NCBI GenBank assembly: GCA_031771865.1
Contig: JASISA010000022.1
Coordinates: 558,001 to 622,000 of the forward strand
Source: Nothophaeocryptopus gaeumannii
Lineage: Eukaryota; Ascomycota; Dothideomycetes; Mycosphaerellales; Mycosphaerellaceae
Reading direction: 5' to 3'
DNA length: 64,000 bases
The translations under genes were made by a program, and so were the position numbers. Of the stretch, positions 13,810 through 25,102 are shown one piece after another (the first letter of the stretch is position 1; every line of letters starts with the position of its first letter). The notes beneath the pieces are model-generated. The model had not been told where the DNA came from and did not search any database. It saw nothing but the letters and a program-made list of their open reading frames with translations.

Positions 13810-15651
13810 ATGTATTCTATAAGCGAGCTAGTTATAGAAGCGAGCTAGTTAATTTTCCTTAGTATAACTAACTTCTAAGTTAACCTACAATATCTTAATA
13901 CGGAATTATCTAATTAAGAAGGTAGAATTGTTCTTACCCTCTCTACCTACTACTAGCGCTAATTTCGAAGCCTCTAAGGCGTAGCTATAGTATATAAAGT
14001 ACTACCTTCGACGCTAACTAGCTAATACTATAGAATTACTTCTCGAGCTAATTCTCGTAATAGCTAGCACAAGCTTACTATAATAGAAGAGGAGATAGTT
14101 ATCTAGTATATACTAGACCTGGATTCGCGAGGATTTGCGCCCTAGTTATATAAGGTAGTAGACATAGTAGATAAACTACTCGGTATACGAGGTAGAGGCT
14201 AAGTAGGCAAGTACTAGGCTACAAACTTTATAATACGCTTAGACGCGCTTAAAATAGCCTTCAATTAGGCGAAGGACTATTAGAGGATACTTTAGGAAGA
14301 TCCTAAGGTAAACAATATATAGTTTAATCTTATTAAGGATACTAAAGCCAAGTATAGTATCCATAACTATAATACCCATAACTTTAATAAGATAGGCTTT
14401 TAGATAGGTATTATTAGATCTATAAAAGTAGTTACTAGTTTAGAGAGACGTACTTAGCCTTAGCTTATTTAGCCTAGTAACTATGAATAGGTTATAGTAA
14501 TCTAGAGCATTTGTGCTACTAGGTATACAATCCTACCCTTTATTATCTATAAGGGCCGTGTTTACATCTCTATATAGTACAAGGAGGTAGATATACTATA
14601 AAATTGGAAGCTCTCGGTCTCTAAGAATAGATAGATAAACAATGCGCTTAGTCTAGAGTAGTTGAAGTACTTTAACACGTATATAAAAGCGCGTTAGGTT
14701 AGTAGCTATAGGCTACTTATCTTGGATAGCTATAAGAGTTATCTTAGCTAGAATTTCAAGGATTACTATTCGGAATACAAGATCTTAACGCTCTGTATAC
14801 TAGCCTACTCGTCGCATATCCTATAGCTACTAGATATAGTGTATTTTGCGCCTCTAAAGATAAAATACTCGTAACGCGTCTAGGACTTAGCGCGTCGACA
14901 CGTCTTCTATATCGATAAGGAAATATTCCTCCTAGCCTTTAAAGACGCGTTTTTTAACGTGTTTATAGAGTAGAACTACTAGAAGGCCTTTTAGGCGTTA
15001 GGATTAGTCCCTATCGACCTATAGGTAGTTATTAACTACCTTAATATACGCCTACGTACCCTACTAGGACTACTACTACAAGAGATATTATAGTAGTCTA
15101 AGATACTAAGTAATTCGCACGAGTTTAGGTCACAATCCAAGCTTATTAGTAGCGCTATTAATCGATCTCCTACAATAGCCTAAAATGCCTTATCCTAGCT
15201 TATAAAAGGTGCGGAACTAATACTTTATTAAGCTACTCTTCTACAAGCCTGTACTCGCGACCTTAAAGAGCAATTAGAAGTAGTAACGAAGCAAAAAGCG
15301 CGTAAAAGAAAGTACGTCTAGAAGGGTAGTACACTCGAGTATAGCATAGTAGTAGAACAGGTAGCTGCAATTGCGTCTTTACTAGTAAATGCATTAAAGA
15401 AGGCTCGTAGTAGTAGAGCCTTAGAAAGTGTACTACCAGGTTAGCGTTAATACAGTAATTGCAGAGGGACTAGATATAATGCCTACACATTTTAGAATAA
15501 TAGAGAAGGGTCTTCTAAATCCGATAAGAGTATAATATTTACAGGTTCTCTATTTAATAGCGATGAAAATGAATAATCTATAATACGAGTTAGTCGTACT
15601 AAGGAAAATTAACTAGCTCGCTTCTATAACTAGCTCGCTTATAGAATACGT
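13810..15651 (+). mobile_element. Fot1/pogo-like DNA transposon, RIP-degraded
   Basis: A 1842 bp element bounded by terminal inverted repeats of about 55 bp (left end at 13810 reading ATGTATTCTATAAGCGAGC, right end the reverse complement ending at 15651 with ACGT) and by a TA on each side (13808-13809, 15652-15653), the usual target of Tc1/mariner-pogo elements. The plus strand encodes a broken DDE_1 transposase with CENP-B-type style: blocks like NREWVTVI, PFIIYKGRV, YRLLILDSYKSYLS, LTLCIPAYSSHILQLLDIVYF and AFKDAFF are readable in order between about 14450 and 15000, separated by stops. Length and TIR size resemble Fot1 elements. Inactive. Confidence 0.88.
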
Positions 15652-15653
15652 TA

Positions 15654-17574
15654 TATATAATATTAAATAGTATTAGAATATCGATTTTTAGTTATAGGGA
15701 AGCCGCTTCAAACCGGAGATATTCGGAGATATTTAGGTAATTTCTCGGCGTTTTCTTAGAGCTTAGATAATCGTAAAGAGGGAGTAGAGTAGTCGTAGAA
15801 GATAGTAGTTATTAGTCTCCTTAGTTTTCTTTTTAGTAGAGATATAAGACTCTAGATAGTATTCTAGAAGGTACTATACTATATAATCTATCCTTGTAGA
15901 TTACGCGTTCCTAGGACTATTTTAGAACCTCTAAAAGGTCTAGAATACTCGGATTTATTAGTAAGTTCCCTTAGGTAATCTATAGGTTTCTAAGACTTTC
16001 TAGAGTCTTAGGAATCTCTAAGTTCTAGACCTTTCTAGGTCTTTCTATATACTATTTTCAGTATATATATTATCCCTAAGGTATATAACGCTATATTAAG
16101 CGTATAGGTTAGTAGCTACTATATTAAGCCTAATATTCTAGTATCTTCTAGAATCTTTAACTATATTGGATATAACTTATATTATAGTACTATAACTCTT
16201 ATTATAGAGGATATTAATATATTTTCTAGCTATAGTTTAACTAGGTAATTAACTAAAAATCCAACGCGATTATTATATAACTACGACTTTTATTACTATA
16301 GATAAAAGTAGTATCTAATATACTCTAGGAGTAACCCTTCCCTTATAAGGCTTATATAGCTTACTAATTAATAAATTCTCTAGAAATCTCTAGAGAAAGT
16401 AAAAGATTATCTACTCCTATATTTAGTAATAGAGAGGGCTCTTTAGAACCTCCTTATAAGTCTAGAAGACTTAGTCTAGAGGATAGTCCTTCTAGGTAAT
16501 TAAGAGAAGAAAATAGTAATAATAATAATAATAATAATAATAGTCGTACTTTAGAAGACAATAGCCTACCTAATAAATTAAGCCTAATAGCGTTCAAAAA
16601 TACGCTATTAGCTAATAATGACTACGAAAATCCAACGTCCTAAAAGGAGGCTATAAATAGTCCTAATTCTAAAGATTAGTAAGACTCTATATTCTTAGAA
16701 ATTAAGGACTTAGAAAAGCTAAATATATAGACTTTAGTAGACTTATCTAGAGATAGGAAAGTATTAAAAGGATATTTATTAGGTATATAAGATAAAACGC
16801 GACTTTTATAGTAACTTTATTAAGTTTAAAAGCTAGTCTATACTTAGAGAGCGCTATTTCGAAATCTATAGCTAGGCTCTACTTCCCTCCTATATATATA
16901 CTCTCTATATACTTAGGCTATATAATTTTAGTTTCTACCTACCTATAGCCTATAGGAGTTATGTCATATCTAGTTTTATATAGATTATACTAAATAGTAG
17001 CGTATTAGGCCTATTATATATAGATAAATAGAGCTAGTATAGCTAAGGCCTACTAAGTATATATATATATACAAGAGTATCTAAGTCTCTGAACTATATC
17101 TAATACATTTACTTATAGCCTAAGGATAAGTATAGACAAAGGTATTAATTTTAATAAAACCTTTAGTAATACTTATAGGCCTAAAATATAGAGATCTTTA
17201 TTCTATAAGGCTACCTATTTAGATTAGGAAATAGAGTAATAGGACGTTAAACTAGCGTTCCCTAATAGCTCTATAGATAAAGAAATCTATATAGAATAGC
17301 CTATAGAGTTCGAAAAAGATAATACTAAAGTATATTAACTAAATACTATACTATATAGCTTGAAATAAGCTACTAGATAATAGTATTTATACTTAAAATC
17401 CTTTAAACCTTTAAAGAGGAATAAGGCTGTATTTATAAATAATAAAATAGGCTTAATAATAATATATTATATAGATAATATATTAGTCCATAGTCCTAAC
17501 AAAACTTTAGTTAAAGAACTAAATTTAGGATAAGCTCTCTAAATATATAGATCTTAGTAATCTAGAATCTATAA
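15654..17574. other. AT-rich, RIP-mutated DNA with microsatellite and dispersed repeat
   Basis: I see no gene here. A (TAA)n tract of about 30 bp at 16518-16550 resembles the 3' tails of the LINEs in this window and may mark the end of another decayed copy. About 16830-17060 matches 8090-8420 in reverse complement. Confidence 0.5.
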
Positions 17575-18265
17575 AATAATTATACTAATTTTAATATAAC
17601 TTTTAATATACTTTCCTAATTTAGTAAGCTATCTATATTTTAATTTATAGAGTCGGGACGCAATATCTAAATACCTAAACTAATAATATAAGATGAATAG
17701 AATTCTTCCTATAAGCTAGTTTTACTTACTCTTCTAGAGATAGAGTAATTATATAGATTTTAATAAAACTTTTAATATACTTTCCTAATATAATAAGCTA
17801 TTAATATTCTAATTTTTAGGGTTAGGATATAAGATCTAGATACTTAACCTAATAATAGGAGGTGAATAGAATTATCTATTATAAGCTAAATCTAGATATC
17901 TTTCTCTAGATAGAGAAATTAGACTAATTATAATAGGACTTCTAATATAATTTTCTACTCTTATAGTTTAGTTATATTTTAATTTATAGAGTTGGGATAC
18001 AATATCTAGATAGGTAAAGTAATAATAAGAGATTTATAAGATCTTTTTAATATACTAGTTTTAGATATCTTTCTAGAGATAGAGTAATTAACCTAACTAT
18101 AATATAACTTCTACTATAACTTTCTAGCGTAATAATCTAAATAAAATATAATTTATAGAGTTAGGATATAATAAGAGATAGATAGTATTTTTACTATAAG
18201 CTAGTACTAAATCTCCTTCTCTAGATAGAGTAGTTAAGCTAATTATAATACAACTCTTAATACTA

Positions 18266-19930
18266 ATAATAATAATAATAAATGTATTCGATCTAGCTAC
18301 AGGCCGTGCCCCTTCTAGCATATCTACATGTTGTAAAAGAAAACCCTATAGAAAGTACCTATAGCGTAAAACTTCCTGCCTTCTCTATTATGCCTTACAC
18401 CCTACTGCATCTTAGGTACTATAGAACCAATATGTTTGCCCGTAGGCAGCTGGCTAACACGCTAGAGTCAACATCATCCTCCTTACTTGGGTTCGAGATC
18501 TCCGGCCTGCTCTAGGAGATGTTTGAGGGTCCACTCGAATTGTCCTATAGGGAGATGCCTTATTGCCCACGCTGCGGTTTGTCTAGGAAACTCAGTAAGC
18601 CATCTTCTCGCGTCCTGGCATCTAGTGGCTAAGATGAGTTCCCTTCTACTCTCTCGCATGTTTGTACAGTAGGTAAGGTAGTATCGAGCTGTCCCTCTAT
18701 CTCCACATTCGCAGTAGGGGCTAGTGTCGGGCACCCCAACCTTGTGGAGGAAGTGAGGAAGGCCAATTGTCTCTAACCGTATCTGGAACACTATCGCGGC
18801 CTAGGCTTTGCTAAGCCCTCGATAAAGCTCCCGGGTATTGGTGTTCCATAGAGTCCTGAACGCGAGTAGGAGGATTCTTTCGCGCCTAGCATTATCCCAC
18901 TTCTATAACTCGTCCCGCTTATACTAGCCCTAGAGGATAGTCCATGTTACTTTCCGAGTCTTCTTTGGATCTACTCTGTCTATGTAAGAGAGCTAGGACC
19001 GTAGGATAGTAGCCTACTCGTCTATCTACTCTAGTAGCGAGCTGTATAGTTTTCTTAGGCGTCTACTATATACCCCAAGTTGTCCGTACTTTAGTAGGAT
19101 CTACCCCTTCAGCTCTTGCATAGCCTAGTATATATCCGGCCTCTACCTCTACGCAGCTATTGCAGCTATAGTAGTTCTCTTCCTATACTCGGTAATGTCT
19201 TCGATCTAGAGTTCTTTGTGTAATAGTCGCGTTAGTGTAGCTCGGTAGGCCCCAAGGATTATCCGTAGGAATCTATTCTATATTACCCGTAGCTTTTGTT
19301 AGAGCATTTTTGAGATTCTAGTCTCCTTTCCTACTATCCATACCTCGCTCCCGTGCATTACTACTGGCCTAATTATTGAGATATATAGCTTACGGGCTAT
19401 CTCTACCGTAGCGCCCTACGTAGTAGTAGTAATCCGTCGTAGTATAGCTTCTAGCCGTTTTGCTTTTATAAGAGTATTCTCTATCTATACGTGCTACTTA
19501 AGTCTCTTATTAACGATTACTCCTAGGACCCTTATTGTGTCCTCTAGGCTACTCTAGAGCGACGGGATATTGGGTATTCTCTAGGATTCGGATGTGCTCC
19601 TTGTGCCCCTTATAAAGTGCATGACTTTGTATTTCTTAGGGGCGAACTTAGCTCCATGTCTTAAGGCCTATTATAGACAGCTATTATAGTCCTTTTCTAG
19701 TACCTCGCATGTACCTCTTGTCGAATTTGACACTACAATGAGGTATATATTATCTGCAAACCCAACTGCTTCGGTATATTCTATTCCTTCTAGGAGGGAG
19801 ACTATAAAGAAGAGGAATAGGATAGGTAAGATAGTGCTTCCTTGTAGGATTCCGCATGCCACTTGTGCTACTAGTAACTCGTATCCGGGGATAGCGATTG
19901 TTGTCTCTCTATCCCTAAATTCGTTCGAGG
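18266..19930 (-). mobile_element. LINE copy C, 5'-truncated, younger insertion with 17 bp target duplication
   Basis: A 1.66 kb insertion of the same LINE family as copies A and B, in reverse orientation. It begins with a (TAA)n tail at the left and is flanked by TACAACTCTTAATACTA (18249-18265) and TATAACTCTTAATACTA (19931-19947), the long target duplication expected of LINE insertion. It keeps more CpA/TpG than copies A and B and has two short open stretches: 19671-19862 with the RT palm (GFADN box) and 18483-18791 with the C-terminal CxCG...H/Y...C region. Only the part from the RT palm to the 3' end is present, which is typical 5' truncation. Not autonomous. Confidence 0.88.
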
Positions 19931-20490
19931 TATAACTCTTAATACTACTTTCTAATATATAAATCTAGTTATATTTTAATTCATAGAGTTAGAACGTAAT
20001 ATCTATATAGATAAACTAATATTAAGAGATAAATAGAACTTTAACTATAAGATAGTACTAAATATCTTTTATTAAATAGAGTAATTTAACCTATTATAAT
20101 ATAACTTCTAATATAACTATCTAGTATAGTAAGCTAGTTTTATTCTAAGTTATAGAGTTAGGATACTATATCTAAGTATCTAAACTAATAATTAGAGAGA
20201 AATAGAACTTCTTATTATAAGCTAGGTTTAGATATCTTTCTAGAGATAGAGTAATTAAAGTAATTCCTATAAATCTTTAAAGATAACTTTAAAATATAGT
20301 AAGCTAGCTATATTCTAAATTTTTAGACTCTAGATACTATATCTAGGCTCCTAAACTAATAATAAGAAAATTATAATAATTACCTCTAAGACTTTCTAAG
20401 ATTACTTTAAATACTCTTCTAAATATAGAGTAATTAAACCGATTATAATAAGGCTTTTATTATAACTTTCTAGTATATTAAGCTAGTTAT

Positions 20491-20802
20491 TAGAAAGTAC
20501 AGCTATTAAGGAAAGTTATATAGTATAGACTCTTACTACTAGCTTTAGGTTACCTAAGGTATTTATTAGCGTATTAGCCTTAGGTATAATATTCTTAGGA
20601 GATAAAGAAGGCTACCTTTTATATTACTATATAGTTAATATAATTAATACAATATTAGTTCCTATATAGTACTATATACTCTTCGTAGCTATAAGATAGT
20701 AAAGACTAAGTTCCTCTACTATCTACCTATACTAAACTAAGTCTACTACTTCCTCTACTAGGCTAGAAGGTTACTTTTACTTAGCGATTTTCGACACTAG
20801 TT
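20491..20802. mobile_element. About 310 bp insertion in a satellite unit, unclassified
   Basis: The satellite unit that starts near 20446 is interrupted after AAGCTAGTTAT and resumes at 20803 with TAGTTAT again, so a short duplication of about 7-8 bp (CTAGTTAT) flanks unrelated sequence. An 8 bp duplication would suit an hAT-type element or a MITE, but I do not see clear terminal inverted repeats after RIP. The class is undetermined. Confidence 0.4.
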
Positions 20803-22084
20803 ATATTTTAATTTATAGACTTAGGATATAATATCTAGATACCTAATCTATTAATAAGATAAATAAATTTTTAATAAGAGAGAAGTAGAATATATTATTA
20901 TAATCTAGTACTAAATATCTTTCCTAAAATAAAGTAATTAAACTAATTACTATAGAAGTTCTATTATAACTTTATAGCCTAATTACCTAGTTATATAAAG
21001 CTTAATTTATAGAGTTAGGATATAATATCTATATAATATTATTAGTAGGGAAGCGAGATAGGTAGGGAAGCGAGATACAAATCTCAAGTCAAGTATATTT
21101 AATCTATTACAACTTCTCTAATACATAACTTTTTATTAATCTAAGAGATACTAAACAAAGCTAACATCCAAGTAGCTACTCTAGCTTTTTAAAGAAAGGA
21201 GTATATATTAGTATAGGCTACTACTTATATATTCTCTATTCTAGCTTCTACTTTAAATACTCGCCTTACTAGACGTTCTTTATAATCGCATACCTACGAA
21301 CCTACTCAAATTCTATTAAACGCTAAAGAGTAGATATTAGTACGATAGATATTACGACTCTACTAGACTAGATTTCTAGTCTCTCTATAGTTACTTAGAG
21401 AAATAGCTAAGGAAGTCTACTAGTCCTACTTTTAGCTCTCGTAGTTACTACCTCTAAACCTACGACTAATTAGTAAATAATAGAACTAGCGCTTCTAGAC
21501 TCAATATCCTAAGATCTAAAGTATCTAGACACGATAAATTAAGAACGCATAATACGCTATAGTAAATACTACTACTATTTAGACGTAGTTTAATACTATT
21601 TTAGAGCTTTAAATCTAGTATTACTACCCTCTAGACTATATTTATAATATAGACAAGTCCGGATTTGCTATTAGTACGAGTTAGTTATTAAGAGTATTAG
21701 TTAATATCCGCGAATATTTAAGCTAGAAGGTTATTAATAGTTAGTAAGAATAGATAACTATAGTCGAGTACGTAAGCGCTACTAGCGTCGCGACTCTACT
21801 ACTAGTTATTGTTAAAGTAAAGTATACTAATATAGCCTAGATCCTAGTAGATACGCCTCTAGACTAGAGGTTCTTAATAAGTAATAGTAGCTAGACGTTA
21901 GATAGTTATATATACGAATAGCTAACTATAGTTTTCAAGCCTTCGATAAAACTAACTAACCTAATATAGCGATAGCTTCTAATTATAGACGGTTATAGTA
22001 GCTATATTACTACGAATATTATTACGTACTATATAGAGTATATAATTAACCTTCTTATCCTAAATCTAAGTCGCTAAATACATT

Positions 22085-23807
22085 CTTAAGTACTTTAACT
22101 TCCTACTCCTTAATTTCTATAGCTATAGGTTGTATATAGCGCTACTTACGTGAAGTTTTATCTACTATTACTCTCTCTACCTCGTAGGCTATCTCTAGTA
22201 CTTCTTAGGTACTAAATATAAACTTCCCCTTTAATACGACTCGCTTACCCGTATTTCGTTTCTTCTAGGTCTAAAGTAGCTCCCTCTACTTTATTAGCTC
22301 TATACGAAGTATAGTATTCTTACTATATAACGCTTCTAAAGCCTAAGTTAGTTAAGAGATATAGTACTTAACTAGCGTTAGGAGGTTAGTAGTACTCTAA
22401 ATAGTAGTAAGATATAACGCATTTGCCTCACGTAGCTCTATACTATCTAGAGGATTACTCTAAAGTAGCGAGAGGTCGAGACTAAGTAGTATTACTATAT
22501 TATATAGCTCTAAAGCCTAAGAAGCCTATAGTATAGATAGCTTCTTAAGTACTACGATTAGTAATAAGGGCTATAGACTAGTCGCTTTAAAGCTAGAGTA
22601 GATATTTAACGAATATAGCGTAGACTACCTTACGCGGATATATATACGCGTCTACTTACTACGTGCAATATAGCCTATATCGAGTCGTAAAGCTACGTTA
22701 GTCTTAGTAGTAAGCGCGCGCTTTAGTAGTAAGAATACGCTTATATCGAGTAGCTAAAGCACGTACGACGTATATAGTAGTAGGATTAGAAGGTTAATCG
22801 CATACTCTATATAGTACGAAATTACATTCGTAGTAATATAGCTACTATAGCCGTCTATAACTAAAAGTCGTCGCTATACCTAGCTAGTTAGCTTTATAGA
22901 TAGCTCGAAAATAGTAGTTAGCTACTTATATACATAGCTATTAGACGTCTAACTACTATTACTTATTAAGAACCTCTAGTCTAGTAGCGTGTCTACTAGT
23001 ATCTAGGCTATATTAGTATACTTTACCTTGAAAATAACTAGTAGTAGAATTATAACGCTAGTAGTACTAATATACTTAATCGCTATTATCTACTCCTATT
23101 AGCTATTAATAACCTTCTAGCTTAATTGCTCTCGGATATTAACTAATACCCTTAATAACTAACTTGTACTAATAGTAAATCTAGACTCGTCTATATTATA
23201 AATATAGTCTAGGGGGTAGTAATACTAGATTTGAAGCTTAGTAATAGTATTAAACTACGTCTTTACTATAGTAGTATTTACTATAGTATATCGTACGCTC
23301 TTAATCTACTATATCTAGACGCCTTGGATCTTAGAGTATTGCGCGTAGAAGCGCTAGGTCTATTAGTTACTCATTAGTCGTAAGGTAGAGAGTAGTAACT
23401 ATATAAGCTAAAGGTAGGACTAGTAGACTTCCTTAGCTATTTCTATAAGTAACCTTAGAGATATTAGAAATCTAGTCTAGTAAAGTCGCGATATCTATCG
23501 TACTAGTATCTACTCTTTAGTATTTAAAAGTATCTAAGTAGGTTCGTAGGCGTGCGATCGTAAAGTAGTACTAGTAAGGCGAGCTTAGAGGGTAGAGGCT
23601 AGTATAGAGAAGGTAAGAGTAGTAGCGTAAACGGAGTCGTATTCCTTTCCTTTATATACTACGATTACTACCTAGATATTAGCTTTAATCTAAGCTACTT
23701 ACTTTAACAAATAGGCTATATTTAAGTATATAGTAATAGATAAAAGGTAGTGGGTTAGAAATCCGTGTACAGCTTCCCTACCTACGTAGCTTCCCTACTA
23801 ATTACAT
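22085..23807 (-). mobile_element. Second pogo-like element P2, inverted inside P1
   Basis: The reverse complement of this stretch matches P1: 23020-23560 mirrors 21200-21990, 22380-22520 mirrors 23900-24030, and 22090-22230 mirrors about 24470-24620. Its right end at 23807 has an inverted-repeat-like sequence (CTTCCCTACCTACGTAGCTT, then CCCTACTAATTACAT) followed by TA. I do not find the matching end on the left near 22085, so P2 is probably truncated there or the junction was rearranged. With P1 it forms a large imperfect palindrome. It contains the central transposase part that P1 lacks. Confidence 0.6.
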
Positions 23808-24129
23808 TATTATCGCCTATCGTGGTACTCGAAAAGCTATCTATAGCGCTAGCTCCCTAGGCTCCGGATCTATACAATACGATAATACTACTCGACCTTA
23901 ACCTCTCGCTACTTTAGAGTAATCCTCTAGATAGTATAGAGCTTCGTAAGGCAAATACGCAATATCTCGTTATAGTAGAGGGAGCTACTAACCTCCTAAC
24001 GCTAGTAAAGCGCTATATCTCTTAGTTAACCTAAGCTTTTAAAGTAACGAGTACTAAGAATACTACGCTTTAGAAGGAGAACGCTAATAGAAGCGAATTA
24101 GAGGAAAGTAGGTTATATTAAAGAGTAGA

Positions 24130-24445
24130 TGTCACGGGCGTGGCCCGGTAACACCTGAACACCTAGATGCACGTGGTTTGGATACTTGGTAGTGTACCAA
24201 GCATCCGGATGAACTTCGGCCGAGCCTCGGGGCTCGACTAGCATCATGTGACAGAGCCACGTGACTCTGCCAAGACCCGGAGAAGAGTTTCTTCTCGACG
24301 CGCAAAGATCCGGTCTTCGACTCTTTGCGCTACGTCCTATTAATAGGATTGACCTATATAGTTAATACAGTGTCTATCCAACCTATCCGTAGCTCCCTAT
24401 ACCGTTTGTAATTAGCAACCTACTTCCCGACTCCGGCCCGTGACA
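24130..24445. mobile_element. Solo LTR (316 bp) with 5 bp target duplication GTAGA
   Basis: Starts TGTCACGGGC and ends GCCCGTGACA, flanked by GTAGA at 24125-24129 and 24446-24450. It is the same length as, and nearly identical to, the solo LTR at 1223-1538. The few differences are mostly C-to-T or G-to-A. It is inserted in the 3' part of pogo-like element P1 and is hardly mutated although P1 is saturated, so it arrived later or was too short for RIP. Confidence 0.93.
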
Positions 24446-25102
24446 GTAGATTTGTATTTAGTATATAGGAAGTACTTGAAATAGTATAGGAGGTAGAGAG
24501 AGTAATAGCGTAGAAAAGTATACGTATACGACGCTATAAGATACCTATAGACGTAGAAATTAAGTAGTAGGAGGATAAAGTACTAGAGATTATATCTAGC
24601 GAGTCTAAGTCTAATTGTATTATAGTAGTGCACAGTAGGCCGAGATAAAAGTAGTCGACTAAAAATTTATATCTCGCTTCCCTACCTATCTCGCTTCCCT
24701 ATTAATAACGTTATCTAATCTAATAATAAGAGATATATAAGATCTTACTTAATACTCTTCTAGAGATAGAGTAACTAAACTAATTAACTTATAATATACT
24801 TTTTTAATATAATAAGCTATTTATATTCTAATTTTTAGACTTAGGATACTATATCTAGAAATCTAAACTAATAATATAAGATAAATAGTATTTCTTCTTA
24901 TAAGCTAGTCTTACTTACCTTTCTAGAGATAGAGTAATTAGACTTTTTATAGTTAATAAAACTTTTAAGATAATTATCTAATATAGAAATTTACTTTTAT
25001 TCAAATTTATAGACTTAGGACGCAATATATAGATATCTGAACTAATAAGAGCTTTTCCTCTAACCTAAAGTTACTTATTATATAAGAACTCTAATAGCTC
25101 TC

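Larger units (their letters stand above)
21036..24711 (+). mobile_element. Pogo-like DNA transposon P1 (plus strand) with nested insertions
   Basis: Bounded by inverted repeats of about 40 bp containing a doubled GGGAAGCGAGATA motif (left from 21036, right ending 24711 with ACGT), with TA on both sides (21034-21035, 24712-24713). The plus strand carries a broken DDE_1 transposase: a YNIDKSGF-like block near 21640, then VSATSVATLLLVIVKAKYTN, TPLDQRFLISNS, and LLIIDGYSSYITTNII near 21980-22020. Its 3' part (SNPLDSIELRKANTQ-like, near 23920) resumes only after a second, inverted element. The solo LTR at 24130 is also nested here. All frames have stops. Confidence 0.8.
17575..25070. repeat. Degenerate satellite-like tandem array, roughly 145-185 bp units, interrupted by transposons
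   Basis: About eleven diverged units follow one another in the same orientation. Each has a core reading roughly TTTATAGAGTTAGGATA, then ATCTAGATAC, then a TAATAATAAGA stretch, then a CTAGAGATAGAGTAATTA block, then TAATATAACTT with AGTAAGCTA. Unit starts lie near 17580, 17760, 17930, 18100, 18245, 20097, 20268, 20446, 20950, 24787 and 24955. The array is split by LINE C, by a ~310 bp insert and by the pogo nest, and its last unit ends next to the phospholipase gene. Units are RIP-mutated, so their original length and sequence are blurred. Confidence 0.72.

Noticed and set aside
17575..25070. CRISPR-like or gene-family reading of the tandem units
   Set aside because: Units are long, diverged, spacerless and eukaryotic; they are a satellite-type repeat.
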